Below, in pieces: positions 1 to 7,826 of a stretch of DNA of 39,349 nucleotides. Below the pieces are notes generated by a model, which was not told the DNA's origin, ran no database searches, and saw only the letters and a list, made by a program, of their open reading frames with translations. Numbering within the stretch: position 1 is the first letter of the stretch; every line of letters starts with the position of its first letter. This stretch comes from Alphaproteobacteria bacterium (GTDB taxonomy: Bacteria > Pseudomonadota > Alphaproteobacteria > Rhizobiales > JAJFHC01), in contig JAJFHD010000075.1 of NCBI GenBank assembly GCA_021775805.1, forward strand, positions 1 through 39,349, given 5' to 3'. The translations under genes and the position numbers were made by a program.

Positions 1-9
1 CCTGCCGTA

Positions 10-1182
10 TCACGCCGAATCCTTGAACAGTTCGCGGCCGATCAGCATCCGCCTGATTTCGGACGTGCCGGCCCCAATTTCGTAGAGCTTTGCGTCTCGA
101 AGCAAACGGCCGGTCGCGTTGTCGTTGATGTAGCCGTTGCCGCCCAGGGCCTGGATTGCCTCCAGCGCCATCCACGTGGCCTTCTCGGCAGAGAACAAGA
201 TGGCACCGGCCGCGTCCTTGCGCGTGGTCTTGCCCGCGTCGCACGCTTTCGCCACGGTATAGACATAGGCCTTGCACGCATTGAGAGCGGTGTACATGTC
301 GGCCAGTTTGCCCTGCATGAGCTGGAACGTGCCGATCGGTTGTCCGAACTGTTCACGGTCGTGAACGTAAGGCAGCACGATGTCCATGCATGACTGCATG
401 ATGCCAAGCGGCCCGCCCGAAAGCACGGTGCGTTCGTAGTCGAGACCGCTCATCAGCACATTGACGCCGCGCCCGACACCGCTGACCACGTTTTCCTCCG
501 GCACCTCGCAGTCCTCGAACACCAGCTCGCAGGTATCCGAGCCCCGCATCCCGAGCTTGTCGAGTTTCTGGGCAGTCGAGAATCCCTTGAAGTCTTTCTC
601 CACGAGGAACGTGGTAATGCCCTTGGTCCCGGCATTGGGATCGGTCTTGGCATACACCATCAGGGTATCGGCCACCGGACCATTGGTGATCCACATCTTG
701 TTGCCGTTGAGAACGTAACGGTCGCCCTTCTTCTCCGCGCGCAGTTTCATGCTGACCACGTCGGACCCGGCACCGGGCTCGGACATGGCAAGCGAGCCGA
801 CGTGCTCGCCGGTGATCAACTTGGGTAGGTAACGAGCCTTCTGGTCGTCGGTGCCGTTACGGCGAAGCTGGTTGATGCACAGATTCGAATGAGCACCGTA
901 GGACAGACCGACACTGGCGGAACCCCGGCTGATTTCCTCCAGCGCCACCACATGTTCAAGGTATCCCAGGCCCGAACCGCCATACTCTTCCTCCACCGTG
1001 ATGCCATGGACGCCAAGCTTGCCGAGTTCCGGCCACAGATCCCTGGGGAACTCGTTGGTGGCATCGATTTCCGCCGCCCTCGGCGCAATGTGGTCATCAG
1101 TAAACGAGCGTACCGAGTCGCGGATCATGTCTGCTGTTTCGCCAAGCCCGAAATCAAGCGTTGGATATTCGTTAGGGATCAT
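10..1182 (-). CDS. ivd: Isovaleryl-CoA dehydrogenase
   Basis: This 390-residue acyl-CoA dehydrogenase matches the isovaleryl-CoA dehydrogenase subfamily, which oxidises isovaleryl-CoA to 3-methylcrotonyl-CoA with FAD and passes electrons to ETF in leucine breakdown. The N-terminal helical domain is followed by the flavin-binding signature [11 protein letters not shown] (about 131-141), the WITNG segment near 164-168 and the C-terminal QALGGNGY and GTSEIRR motifs. A Glu in LDYER (residue 250) sits where the catalytic base of isovaleryl-CoA dehydrogenases lies, rather than near 376 as in medium-chain enzymes; this is the main reason for the substrate call. The gene is complete, with its stop almost at the window edge. 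It follows a thioesterase and a MerR regulator on the same strand, and the methylcrotonyl-CoA carboxylase genes expected downstream would lie outside the window. ATG start; the SD is weak. Confidence 0.93.
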   Translation of the reverse strand: MIPNEYPTLDFGLGETADMIRDSVRSFTDDHIAPRAAEIDATNEFPRDLWPELGKLGVHGITVEEEYGGSGLGYLEHVVALEEISRGSASVGLSYGAHSNLCINQLRRNGTDDQKARYLPKLITGEHVGSLAMSEPGAGSDVVSMKLRAEKKGDRYVLNGNKMWITNGPVADTLMVYAKTDPNAGTKGITTFLVEKDFKGFSTAQKLDKLGMRGSDTCELVFEDCEVPEENVVSGVGRGVNVLMSGLDYERTVLSGGPLGIMQSCMDIVLPYVHDREQFGQPIGTFQLMQGKLADMYTALNACKAYVYTVAKACDAGKTTRKDAAGAILFSAEKATWMALEAIQALGGNGYINDNATGRLLRDAKLYEIGAGTSEIRRMLIGRELFKDSA

Positions 1183-1236
1183 GGTTCTACTTTCAATATT
1201 GTCTCTAGATCTGGCTGGACGCCGAATTTCCCTGTG

Positions 1237-1725
1237 TCAGGCTGCTGCCACCGTCGCGTGGTCCGAGCGACCATGGAGCGCCATGAATGTGCCAAGCATC
1301 GTAGCACACAGTTTCTTCTCGCCCTGACGCAATACGAAGACGTCGGAGCGGCAAACCGTCAGCGTCTTGCCACCGCGCACAACCTGCCCCTGAGCGACGA
1401 GCCTGTCACCGTCTGCGGGTGCCATCAGGTTGAGTTTGTATTCGACTGTCAGGATTGTGTCCTCCGCGCCGAGCAAAGTGAAGGCGGCATACCCTCCGGC
1501 ATTGTCGGCTACCGATCCGACCACGCCACCGTGAAAGAACCCATGCTGCTGGCACAGATCGGGGGTGCGGTCGAGAGCGATCATCACGGTGCCGGGTCGG
1601 ACATCCTCCAGGACCGCACCAAGACGGGTCATGAAGGTCTGTCGCGAAAAACTGTCCAGAGTCCTTTCCGCGAACAGTTCGTTCCGGGGCTTCAGGTCCT
1701 GCGCTGTCGGCGTTGAAGTCGGCAT
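1237..1725 (-). CDS. PaaI-like hotdog-fold thioesterase
   Basis: A 162-residue single hotdog-domain protein of the PaaI/YbgC-like acyl-CoA thioesterase group. The signature HGGVVGSVADNAGGYAA near the middle is the PaaI-type active-site helix, and it is followed by the expected strands (TVEYKLNLMAPADGD, LVAQGQVVRGGKTLTV). Such enzymes release CoA from aberrant or stalled acyl-CoA intermediates; the actual substrate cannot be read from sequence. The start is the ATG that shares one base with the TGA of the upstream MerR gene (a GTG one codon earlier is the alternative), so translation is probably coupled. Its place between a MerR regulator and isovaleryl-CoA dehydrogenase suggests a housekeeping role in leucine catabolism; that is inference. 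Confidence 0.82.
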   Translation of the reverse strand: MPTSTPTAQDLKPRNELFAERTLDSFSRQTFMTRLGAVLEDVRPGTVMIALDRTPDLCQQHGFFHGGVVGSVADNAGGYAAFTLLGAEDTILTVEYKLNLMAPADGDRLVAQGQVVRGGKTLTVCRSDVFVLRQGEKKLCATMLGTFMALHGRSDHATVAAA

Positions 1726-2135
1726 CACCCTTGCCCCTCGAGCTCAGCCAACCGTAACCGGCATTTCGCCTCGACGGCTTCGAGCTCCTCCAGCGTCGTT
1801 TCGATGTCACGGCGCTTCTGGAACAGGGCCTCACGGCGCTCAGCGATCTTTTCGATCAGAAGCGTCAACTGCCCGGTCTCGCCCGGTTCGGCATCGTACA
1901 TGCCGATGATTTCACGGATTTCCGCAAGCGACAGTCCAAGCCGCTTGCCGCGCAGGATCAGCTTAAGGCGCACCCGGTCACTCTGGGAGAACAGACGGTG
2001 CCGGCCATCCCGCTTTGGGCTGATCATGCCCTCGTCTTCATAGAACCGGATCGTGCGCGTGGTTATGTCGAACTCACGCGTCAGTTCCGTGATCCCGAAA
2101 TATTTTTCACGTTCCGCCGTTCCAACAGAGGGCAT
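1725..2135 (-). CDS. liuR: MerR-family regulator of leucine degradation (LiuR-like)
   Basis: A 136-residue MerR regulator. The winged-helix N-terminus (about residues 13-50) contains the typical FDITTRTIRFYEDEGMISP turn with the RFYE core, then a dimerisation helix rich in Leu, Glu and Arg (about 85-130). It has no metal-binding Cys pair at the C-terminus: the only Cys (KCRLRL) is isolated, so a metal or redox sensor is unlikely. Lead gene of an operon with a thioesterase and isovaleryl-CoA dehydrogenase, which is the context of LiuR, the known MerR-type regulator of branched-chain amino acid and acyl-CoA degradation in Proteobacteria. ATG start; a candidate promoter with a palindrome lies about 40-70 bases upstream. 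The symbol rests on context as much as on sequence. Confidence 0.8.
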   Translation of the reverse strand: MPSVGTAEREKYFGITELTREFDITTRTIRFYEDEGMISPKRDGRHRLFSQSDRVRLKLILRGKRLGLSLAEIREIIGMYDAEPGETGQLTLLIEKIAERREALFQKRRDIETTLEELEAVEAKCRLRLAELEGQG

Positions 2136-2174
2136 GATAGTGATCCGTTACGCATCGTTTGTCTCAGATACGGA

Positions 2175-2203
2175 AATACATATTACTATTACGTAAAAGT
2201 CAA
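2175..2203 (-). promoter_or_regulatory. Candidate promoter/operator of the leucine operon
   Basis: Reading the minus strand, TTGACT (2198-2203) and TGTATT (2175-2180) are separated by 17 bases and lie about 40 bases before the regulator's ATG. The spacer holds the perfect 8-base palindrome TTACGTAA (2189-2196). MerR regulators bind dyads between the -35 and -10 elements, so this is a plausible autoregulatory site. The ACGTAA core resembles what I remember of LiuR-type operators. Confidence 0.5.
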
Positions 2204-2350
2204 TGTACTTTGTCGAGATACCCGCGTCGTAATGTGCTCATTTCGCCCCGCCTCAGTCTTTATGTGTTGAAATCATCCGGCAGCTAACGAATTATAGGCT
2301 GTCAACAGACACTTCACGCGCCTCAAATTTTGGAAAACGGGAAATTCAGA

Positions 2351-2521
2351 ATGTTGAAATTTATCTTAAGCGTAACCGTCGCATCGCTATTTACTTTTGG
2401 TGGATTGACGTTTTCCGCTCAATCCGCGGGCAAGTGTCCGGACGCAACGAACAAGAGCCAATGCGAGAAACGTACGAATTGCAAGTGGAAAACCAAGGTC
2501 AACCGGTGCGTTCGCAAGTAG
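2351..2521 (+). CDS. Small secreted four-cysteine peptide, unknown function
   Basis: A 56-residue protein beginning at the ATG at 2351; a TTG at 2330 could add seven residues, but the ATG puts the hydrophobic segment at the right distance for a signal peptide. Residues about 3-25 form a signal sequence ending at FSAQSA, so the mature chain is only about 31 residues. It holds four Cys in the pattern C-x8-C-x5-C-x8-C, with a Trp two residues after the third Cys and many Lys/Arg. The even Cys count fits two disulfides in the periplasm. I recognise no named family with certainty. Signal sequence, charge bias and exclusion from other genes argue that it is real, but a good SD is lacking. An imperfect hairpin (2520-2537) follows the stop. 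Confidence 0.6.
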   Translation: MLKFILSVTVASLFTFGGLTFSAQSAGKCPDATNKSQCEKRTNCKWKTKVNRCVRK

Positions 2522-2572
2522 CAACGATAATCATTGCTGTTTGAGGCCGGGGTCAGATCGAAACACTTCACT

Positions 2573-3952
2573 TTAGAACAGCCAGAATGCCGCCAGACCG
2601 AGAAACGCAAAGAACCCGACCACATCGGTAACCGTGGTCACGAACACGCTGGAAGCCACCGCCGGATCGATCTCGAAATGGTCGAGCATCAGCGGAATCA
2701 TGATGCCCGATAGCCCGGCCACGAGCATGTTGATGGTCATGGCCAAAGCGATGACGATGCCGAGACCGGTCTGTCCGAACCAGAAATAGGCGAGCGCCCC
2801 CATGATGACGGCAAACACCACGCCGTTCAGCAGCCCGACCAGGGTTTCGCGCATCACCACCCTGAGCGCGTTGGCCGGCGCCAGGTCACGGGTGGCGATG
2901 GCACGCACGGCAACCGTCATGGTCTGCGTGCCCGCGTTGCCGCCCATCGACGCCACGATCGGCATCAGCACGGCCAGGGCCACCATCTGCTCGATGGTGG
3001 CATCGAACATACTGATGACCAGAGACGCCAGCACAGCAGTCGCCAGGTTGATCAGCAGCCAGACAAAGCGGTTTCGCGTCGTCTCCAGCACCGTATCGGC
3101 AAGGCCTTCATCGCCGACACCGGCCAGGCGGTGCATGTCTTCGCTGGCTTCTTCCTGGATGACGTCGACCACATCGTCGACCGTGATCGCCCCCACCAGC
3201 CGTTCATCGGCATCGACCACTGCTGCCGACACCAGGTTGTAGCGCTGGAACTGATGAGCCACCTCTTCCTGGTCCCGGTCCACGGGAATGAGCGTCTGCT
3301 CCTCGTCCATGATGTCTTCGATCGACCATTCCCGGCGGGTGCGCAGGATGCGACTGACCGGCACCGTGCCCACCAGGTGAAACGACGGATCGACCACAAA
3401 TATCTCGAAGAAACTGTTGGGCAGGTCGTCGGCCGTGCGCATGTAGTCGATGGTCTGCCCGACCGACCAGAACGGCGGCACGGCAACCACCTCCGACTGC
3501 ATCAGGCGCCCTGCACTGTCTTCCTCATACTCCAGCGAGCGGACGACAGCCGCGCGTTCCTCTTCCGGCACCTTGGCCAGGATGTCGGCCTGTTCCGCCT
3601 CATCGAGGTCTTCCAGCAGGTAGACCGCGTCATCGGTCTCCAGTTCGCGCACGGCCTCGGCCAGGGTCTCGTTCGGCAGCACCTCGAGCACGTCGTCGCG
3701 CACCGATTCTTCAAGTTCGGTCAGGGCCGCATAGTTGAGCTCAGTATCGAGCATCGAGACGAACTGTTCGCGCCTGCCCGACGGCAGCAGGGCAATCACG
3801 TCAGCCAGGTCCGCCTCGTGCAGGGCGTAAGTCAGCTCGCGCAATTGCGGCAGATCGTCGTCTTCGACCGCCCCGATGATGGCATCGAGGAACTCCGCGG
3901 AGACCTCGTCATCCTCGTCGCGTATCTGCAGCTCTTCGGCAATTTCCGCCAT
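2573..3952 (-). CDS. mgtE: Magnesium transporter MgtE
   Basis: A 459-residue MgtE/SLC41-type Mg2+ channel of the inner membrane. The order is canonical: an acidic N-terminal helical domain (DLADVIALLPSGRREQF), a CBS pair in the middle, the plug helix, and a C-terminal domain of about five membrane segments. The pore segment with MPIVASMGGNAGTQTMT and the last helix containing TTVTDVVGFF, whose Asp is the conserved pore-lining residue, are both present. I place the start at the ATG at 3952 because AGGGA lies seven bases before it; a GTG at 3988 would add twelve residues. The N-terminal and CBS domains normally close the channel when cytosolic Mg2+ is high. It stands alone between genes of unrelated function. 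Confidence 0.93.
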   Translation of the reverse strand: MAEIAEELQIRDEDDEVSAEFLDAIIGAVEDDDLPQLRELTYALHEADLADVIALLPSGRREQFVSMLDTELNYAALTELEESVRDDVLEVLPNETLAEAVRELETDDAVYLLEDLDEAEQADILAKVPEEERAAVVRSLEYEEDSAGRLMQSEVVAVPPFWSVGQTIDYMRTADDLPNSFFEIFVVDPSFHLVGTVPVSRILRTRREWSIEDIMDEEQTLIPVDRDQEEVAHQFQRYNLVSAAVVDADERLVGAITVDDVVDVIQEEASEDMHRLAGVGDEGLADTVLETTRNRFVWLLINLATAVLASLVISMFDATIEQMVALAVLMPIVASMGGNAGTQTMTVAVRAIATRDLAPANALRVVMRETLVGLLNGVVFAVIMGALAYFWFGQTGLGIVIALAMTINMLVAGLSGIMIPLMLDHFEIDPAVASSVFVTTVTDVVGFFAFLGLAAFWLF

Positions 3953-4013
3953 GGACCGTCCCTGTTTCGCGACCGCACCGGGAATCACCCAATCCGCGTG
4001 CTTTTACGGACTT

Positions 4014-4042
4014 GTTATAGGAGGTATGACAGCATCGGGAAA
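4014..4042 (-). promoter_or_regulatory. Weak candidate promoter for mgtE
   Basis: On the minus strand TATAAC (4014-4019) is a good -10 element, with a poor -35 (TTTCCC, 4037-4042) 17 bases upstream. It lies about 60 bases before the mgtE ATG. I see no conserved M-box-like magnesium leader in the short remaining space. Confidence 0.3.
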
Positions 4043-4133
4043 ACGGCAATTATTGTGGATCGGGGAATGTTGGGGAATGAATTGAGATGTTGTGCCCCGG
4101 GGCGCGCCTGGACCGCGTGTTTGTCAAAATGGC

Positions 4134-5495
4134 CTAAAAATAAAACCACGTCGCAAACTGCAGCCGGAGATTGTCATCGTCCGCACCGCTCTGCAATTCC
4201 TGATAGGCCCAGATCCCTTCAAGACCCATGCGCAGCCGGCTCGCCGGGCGCCATATGTAGTTGACGACGAATTTCTGCTGTGTCTGCGACAAACCAGGCA
4301 AAAGCGCGTTGATCACGGCATCGTCTTCCTGGTGTGCAAAGCTGTACGCTGCGTTGATGGTTGAGTCGAAGTTCAAACGCAGTCTGACGCCAGCGGCAAA
4401 ACCGTAACTCTCAACCGTTTTGAGCTTGGTGCCCGCAGCATTGAGCGATACGCCGCCGCCCCGGGATCCGGTAAGAGCCGACGTTCCATCACCGTAGCTG
4501 CCGGTTGCATGAAGCGAGACCACATCGCCAAGCGGCATATCGAAACCGGCTGAAACGCTCCAGCCAACGTCGCTGTCCTGGAACACGCCCGCGCCATTGC
4601 CGTTGCGGCCGACGAGTATTTCCTTGACGAGGGCGGAAACCCCGAACTGCCCGCCAAGCAAATCAAAGTTTGCCTTTGCGGCAAGATCCGGAAGTCGGCT
4701 GTCTTCTACAGCACCACTGATCAAAAAATCATTGCGTGGGTCCTGCAAGGCGATGGCCCATGACACCGGACCAGTGCTCGACTTGAGCTGAATCTGTTGG
4801 GACCGGGACGCATTAAAACCTGATGTGCCCACCAGGCCACCGAAGTCCACTGTCGGGATCTCACCGGCAAAGTGATAGTGAGTTGACCACGATTGGCCTG
4901 CACCGAGTGTCAGTTTCGGTGTCAGATCCCATTCTCCCCAGGCATGGCGAAGACGGAACGACTCTGTGCCTAAACCGCTGCCTTCGAAGTCGCCTTCGAT
5001 CAGGGTCCGGATCTGACCAACAGCCGTGTCACTGCGCGAACGGATACGGAAGCGGGACTGGTTGGCAAAAGCAGCAAACGTTTCGTTGTCGCCGCCACCG
5101 ATTGCGACAGCGGCAGGAGACGCGGAACGGCCCAGGGGGTTGTGGGTGTCGTAGACAAAGTCAGCTTTGACATAACCGCTGACGGATACTTCCGTGACAG
5201 GAGCCGGAAGGTCGGCAGTCGGCGTGATCGCCACCGTGAAGCCGCGATCTTCTTCAAAATTGTGGTTGACGGGACCATCGTTGGTTTCAAGAGAACCACG
5301 ACGGAGTGTCATGTAGCCCGCACCCTCCGGAACACCGGCAGATATGACAGGTCCAGCAGACTGGATTGAGTTGACACGTGACTGAAGGTCCTCGAGCTGA
5401 GCCTTGAGTGCGCTCAGTTCGTCAGCCTGCGCGGTAGCGGCAACCGCCCCCAGGGCACAACCCGCCAACAGTACAGATTTAGAAGTATGTTTCAT
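4134..5495 (-). CDS. DcaP-like trimeric outer-membrane porin
   Basis: A 453-residue outer-membrane beta-barrel protein. From the chosen ATG (5495) it has a signal peptide ending near AVAATAQA, then a short coiled coil (ELSALKAQLEDLQSRVNSI) typical of DcaP-like porins, in which it forms a periplasmic trimeric stalk. The remainder alternates short amphipathic strands with turns (SVSGYVKADFVYD, RFRIRSRSD, TLIEGDFEG) and ends in an aromatic residue (ATWFYF), the signal recognised by the BAM machinery. An in-frame start 33 codons earlier lacks a signal sequence at its N-terminus and is rejected. Such porins pass small, mostly anionic compounds; the substrate is not evident. Single-gene unit with its own promoter candidate about 100 bases upstream. 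Confidence 0.88.
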   Translation of the reverse strand: MKHTSKSVLLAGCALGAVAATAQADELSALKAQLEDLQSRVNSIQSAGPVISAGVPEGAGYMTLRRGSLETNDGPVNHNFEEDRGFTVAITPTADLPAPVTEVSVSGYVKADFVYDTHNPLGRSASPAAVAIGGGDNETFAAFANQSRFRIRSRSDTAVGQIRTLIEGDFEGSGLGTESFRLRHAWGEWDLTPKLTLGAGQSWSTHYHFAGEIPTVDFGGLVGTSGFNASRSQQIQLKSSTGPVSWAIALQDPRNDFLISGAVEDSRLPDLAAKANFDLLGGQFGVSALVKEILVGRNGNGAGVFQDSDVGWSVSAGFDMPLGDVVSLHATGSYGDGTSALTGSRGGGVSLNAAGTKLKTVESYGFAAGVRLRLNFDSTINAAYSFAHQEDDAVINALLPGLSQTQQKFVVNYIWRPASRLRMGLEGIWAYQELQSGADDDNLRLQFATWFYF

Positions 5496-5881
5496 TGCGA
5501 ACAGGTTCCCTGCAGGAGCACTGGCTTTGACGAACAATCTGTGAGACGGGCACGCGTCGATGATGGAATTTCCAACACCAGACGCCCTTAACAAAATTAG
5601 AGAAAAGCAACCACAAATTTGTCGAAAAGGCTCCCCACAACGTTGGCAGAACCCTGTGCGGACCGAATCGTAAACGAATGTTGCGACGTCGTCGCCGTAA
5701 ACTCAAGGATTGATCGTGTCGTCTGACTTGGTATTTCGAATTTTGTTGCCAGAAAGTGACACACTTTTGTGGCTTTGAGGCGTTACTGGATTTTGAACAA
5801 AACCATATTCACGACAACATAAACGGGCAACCGTTGTCGGTGCTGGCCTGGTTTCCCAAAACTGGTCCACTGCATCAACGA
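5496..5881. other. Intergenic stretch upstream of the porin
   Basis: No gene is supported in these 386 bases. It is more A+T-rich than its surroundings between about 5590 and 5640 and between 5720 and 5830. It holds the porin leader and promoter candidate, and at its far end the region downstream of the secreted hypothetical protein. Short open frames on either strand have neither an SD nor a recognisable protein signature. I found no convincing terminator. Confidence 0.6.
5596..5625 (-). promoter_or_regulatory. Candidate sigma-70 promoter of the porin gene
   Basis: Minus-strand TCGACA (5620-5625) and TCTAAT (5596-5601) each match the sigma-70 consensus at five of six positions, with an 18-base spacer. 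The predicted transcript would have an untranslated leader of about 90 bases before the porin ATG, a common length for regulated porin mRNAs. Confidence 0.45.
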
Positions 5882-6373
5882 TCAACTTCGCAGCACGCTC
5901 TTGGCCTTGTCCATGAGGCTGCCAAGGCGCACCAAGTGATGCTTGTCGCCATAGGCCCGCAGCACGTTTTTCTTCGCCACTGTCAGAATTTTCAAGGCCA
6001 CGCGAACCACTTTAGTGGCGCCGACCTGAGCCGCCGCATCTCTGAACACGCGTGCCACCGGGTGATAGTCCGCATTGTTCGAAAGACGACGGCTGATCGA
6101 CTTGAGAGCCTCGGACACGCATTTGATGCGCTGTTCCAGTTCCAACGGAGCACACGCGTTGAGGCTCGCCTCACCCTCGGCAACCGTTCGGTCGGTAAAG
6201 CCGGAATCAAATGACTGAGCAGCACTACCATCTTCCGCCGAGGCTCCGTCACCCTCCTCCTGGGCATGGGACACTCCAATAAAACTGGTCGTCCCCAGTA
6301 CAACCATGAAGGCAATAAAAAATGCCGCAAATGCTCGTGTAACCGGATACCCTGTTGTCGCCTGACCCGCCAT
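5882..6373 (-). CDS. Secreted protein of unknown function
   Basis: A 163-residue protein that I do not recognise. A long hydrophobic segment at about residues 13-33 ends in VSHA before QEEGDG, a good signal peptidase I site, so the mature protein is probably periplasmic. The mature part starts with an acidic, Ser/Gly/Ala-rich linker (about 38-70), then a segment with two Cys (NACAPLELEQRIKC) that could form a disulfide. The basic C-terminal half (about 85-163) is predicted helical (LKSISRRLSNN, VVRVALKILTVAKKNVLR). GGAGAA lies about nine bases before the ATG. It sits alone; neighbours give no functional hint. Confidence 0.7.
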   Translation of the reverse strand: MAGQATTGYPVTRAFAAFFIAFMVVLGTTSFIGVSHAQEEGDGASAEDGSAAQSFDSGFTDRTVAEGEASLNACAPLELEQRIKCVSEALKSISRRLSNNADYHPVARVFRDAAAQVGATKVVRVALKILTVAKKNVLRAYGDKHHLVRLGSLMDKAKSVLRS

Positions 6374-6548
6374 TTACAGTCGTTCTCCAGATGTCTTTCG
6401 ATTCGGGGCGCATCGTAGCTGTGACCCGCCATCAAAGGAAGGAGATTCCTTCCGCGAACCCTGAACCCGTGCCAAATCCGTCAACTTTTGGCCTCTCATG
6501 AACGGGCGGAAATCGGGACGGTATCCGCTACCATCGTGCCAACACAGA

Positions 6549-6794
6549 TTACTCCATCTCCCCAATCTCACCGTGCCTGAACAACTCTTCCGGTTCGCCA
6601 TACTCCCCGATATCGGGATCGGCCGTCCGGGCCCAGGCGATGACGCCGGAATGAGCGGTTGCCAGCGCCTTGGCCTTCCGCACGGCTCGGTCCGCACTGT
6701 CGAACTGCATCGGCTCCATTGCCGGTAGAAGTTCCCCGGTCTCTGGATCCGGGTCAAAGGCGATGACGACGATAAGGCGCTTGAGTTCGGTCAT
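6549..6794 (-). CDS. Conserved small hypothetical protein
   Basis: An 81-residue protein beginning MTELKRLIVVIAFDPDPETG. It has an N-terminal strand, a central helix rich in Ala/Arg (SADRAVRKAKALATAHSG) and an acidic C-terminus with DIGEYGEPEELF. The segments FDPDPETGEL, GVIAW and GEYGEPEELF look like a small protein type I recall from Hyphomicrobiales genomes without a known function. The ATG overlaps the stop of the upstream 119-residue gene in the arrangement ATGA, so the two are translationally coupled. No signal peptide or membrane segment. Probably cytosolic; the role is unknown. Confidence 0.68.
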   Translation of the reverse strand: MTELKRLIVVIAFDPDPETGELLPAMEPMQFDSADRAVRKAKALATAHSGVIAWARTADPDIGEYGEPEELFRHGEIGEME

Positions 6795-7150
6795 TCTTCA
6801 ACTCGTCCCCGATCTGGGAGCTCTCGGATTGTCTCGTAGCCGTTCTCACGAAGCGCATCTATGGCAGGAAATCTGCGTTTCAGATATGCCACCACATCAT
6901 TGAACAGATCGGGGGCTTCAACTCTGACGCTTGGTTCTTGGCCTGAGAACGGCCCAAAGATACTCACCTTGTGTGCTTCTTCAAGATACGATCTCGCCGT
7001 GCAGTGAGAACCATTTCTTTCAAAACGATACACGAGATAGTTGTAGTACCACTCGGTTTGGCCCTCGATGATGACTTCATCAACTTCGTGGCGGATTTCG
7101 ACTGGAATTATGGCATCGCTCTCTGGAGTTTCGATCTTGATGCTGTTCAT
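6791..7150 (-). CDS. Hypothetical cytosolic protein, coupled to the next gene
   Basis: A 119-residue acidic protein from the ATG at 7150 (a TTG two codons earlier is possible). It has no signal or membrane segment. The middle contains an aromatic-rich run (TEWYYNYLVYRFERNG) and then SHCTARSYLEEAHKVSIFGPF, suggesting an alpha/beta fold; the C-terminal third is helical (LFNDVVAYLKRRFPAIDALRENG). I do not recognise the family. Its TGA overlaps the ATG of the 81-residue downstream gene by four bases, so the pair forms a small operon. The 5' end overlaps the tail of another small reading frame (7080-7337) on the same strand. Confidence 0.65.
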   Translation of the reverse strand: MNSIKIETPESDAIIPVEIRHEVDEVIIEGQTEWYYNYLVYRFERNGSHCTARSYLEEAHKVSIFGPFSGQEPSVRVEAPDLFNDVVAYLKRRFPAIDALRENGYETIRELPDRGRVEE

Positions 7151-7337
7151 ATCCAAATACTCTCAAGGGCAGCGCCAACGTCTGTCGAACTTTATCACAG
7201 ATCTTTCCCCATAACCTCCCGCCCTTCAAATCTCCCCGGTCCAGGCACTCATCCGCCTTCATGGCTGAAACCAGAGACGCGTGCCTTCCATATCTGCGGA
7301 TCATCTCTTGTGCCTTGAGTGCGGCATTGCCCAACAA
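7080..7337 (-). CDS. Small helical protein (DUF6961-like), possibly decayed
   Basis: Up to 85 residues if the TTG at 7337 is the start; the first ATG (7304) would cut off part of the conserved-looking region. Residues about 8-50 (ALKAQEMIRRYGRHASLVSA, then ADECLDRGDLKGGRLWGKI) resemble the compact two-helix proteins of about 60 residues common in alphaproteobacteria, with MI-RYG, a polar helix, GD and W at the usual spacing. The last 27 residues lack helix character and run about 70 bases into the next gene. With no SD, no ATG and an atypical tail, this may be a gene whose end has shifted frame, or a remnant. Family recall is from memory. Confidence 0.42.
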   Translation of the reverse strand: MLGNAALKAQEMIRRYGRHASLVSAMKADECLDRGDLKGGRLWGKICDKVRQTLALPLRVFGYEQHQDRNSRERCHNSSRNPPRS

Positions 7338-7393
7338 CGCACTGCTGTCACTTCACAGATCACCGCCGCACATCAACCAAATGTCATGTAAAA

Positions 7394-7420
7394 TGTCGGG
7401 AGGCAACGGCATCGTCCGTC
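7394..7420 (+). promoter_or_regulatory. Candidate ECF42-type promoter before the DGPF/sigma operon
   Basis: TGTCGG (7394-7399) and CGTC (7417-7420, followed by TTA) are separated by 17 bases, about 35 bases before the ATG of the YCII gene. ECF42 sigma factors are reported to read promoters with TGTCGA at -35 and CGA/TC at -10, so this fits autoregulation. The same two blocks with the same spacing recur at 9070-9096. Confidence 0.62.
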
Positions 7421-7454
7421 TTAAGAGCGACAGAGAACCTTCCAGGAGAATCCC

Positions 7455-7826
7455 ATGCAGTATTCGATCTTGATCTACGGCACCGAGGGCGTCTGTGACC
7501 GGGTGCCGGACGGTGAGCAGGAGAACCTCATGGCCGGGCATCACAGGCTTCAGGCCGATCTTGCCGCGAAAGGCGATTTTGCGGTTGCCAGGCTCATGCC
7601 CACCAGCAATGCGGTATCGGTCAGGCCTGCGGCGGGCGGTGACGGCAAGACGCTTGTGGTCGATGGTCCCTTTGCCGAGACCAAGGAGCAGTTCCTGGGT
7701 TTTTATGTGGTCGAGTGCGACACGCTGGATGAGGCGATCGCCTATGCCGAACACATATCGTCGCCAGATGTCACGCTTGAGATCAGGCCTGTGTCGTGGG
7801 GTGGTGGCCTTCTGGGTAGCGAATGA
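7455..7826 (+). CDS. YCII-related DGPF-domain protein
   Basis: A 123-residue protein of the YCII-related family. It opens with MQYSILIYG and carries the diagnostic DGPF motif at residues 70-73 within VVDGPFAETKEQFLGFYVVE, followed by a helix (TLDEAIAYAEH) and the C-terminal strand EIRPV. The fold is a ferredoxin-like dimer; biochemical function is not established. Genes of this type are the typical partners of ECF42 sigma factors. Here the stop overlaps the sigma ATG by four bases (ATGA), so expression is coupled. AGGAG sits six bases before the ATG. An ECF42-like promoter candidate precedes it. Confidence 0.9.
   Translation: MQYSILIYGTEGVCDRVPDGEQENLMAGHHRLQADLAAKGDFAVARLMPTSNAVSVRPAAGGDGKTLVVDGPFAETKEQFLGFYVVECDTLDEAIAYAEHISSPDVTLEIRPVSWGGGLLGSE

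Noticed and set aside
3953..4133. Magnesium riboswitch upstream of mgtE
   Set aside because: The leader of about 50 bases after the candidate promoter is too short for an M-box or ykkC-type fold, and no conserved blocks were recognised.
3131..4264. Plus-strand open frame opposite mgtE
   Set aside because: Antisense to conserved MgtE domains; His/Arg-rich composition typical of reverse-frame translation.
5703..5885. Short minus-strand frame between the porin and the secreted protein
   Set aside because: No SD, no family pattern, and it overlaps the end of the secreted protein gene only as a chance frame.
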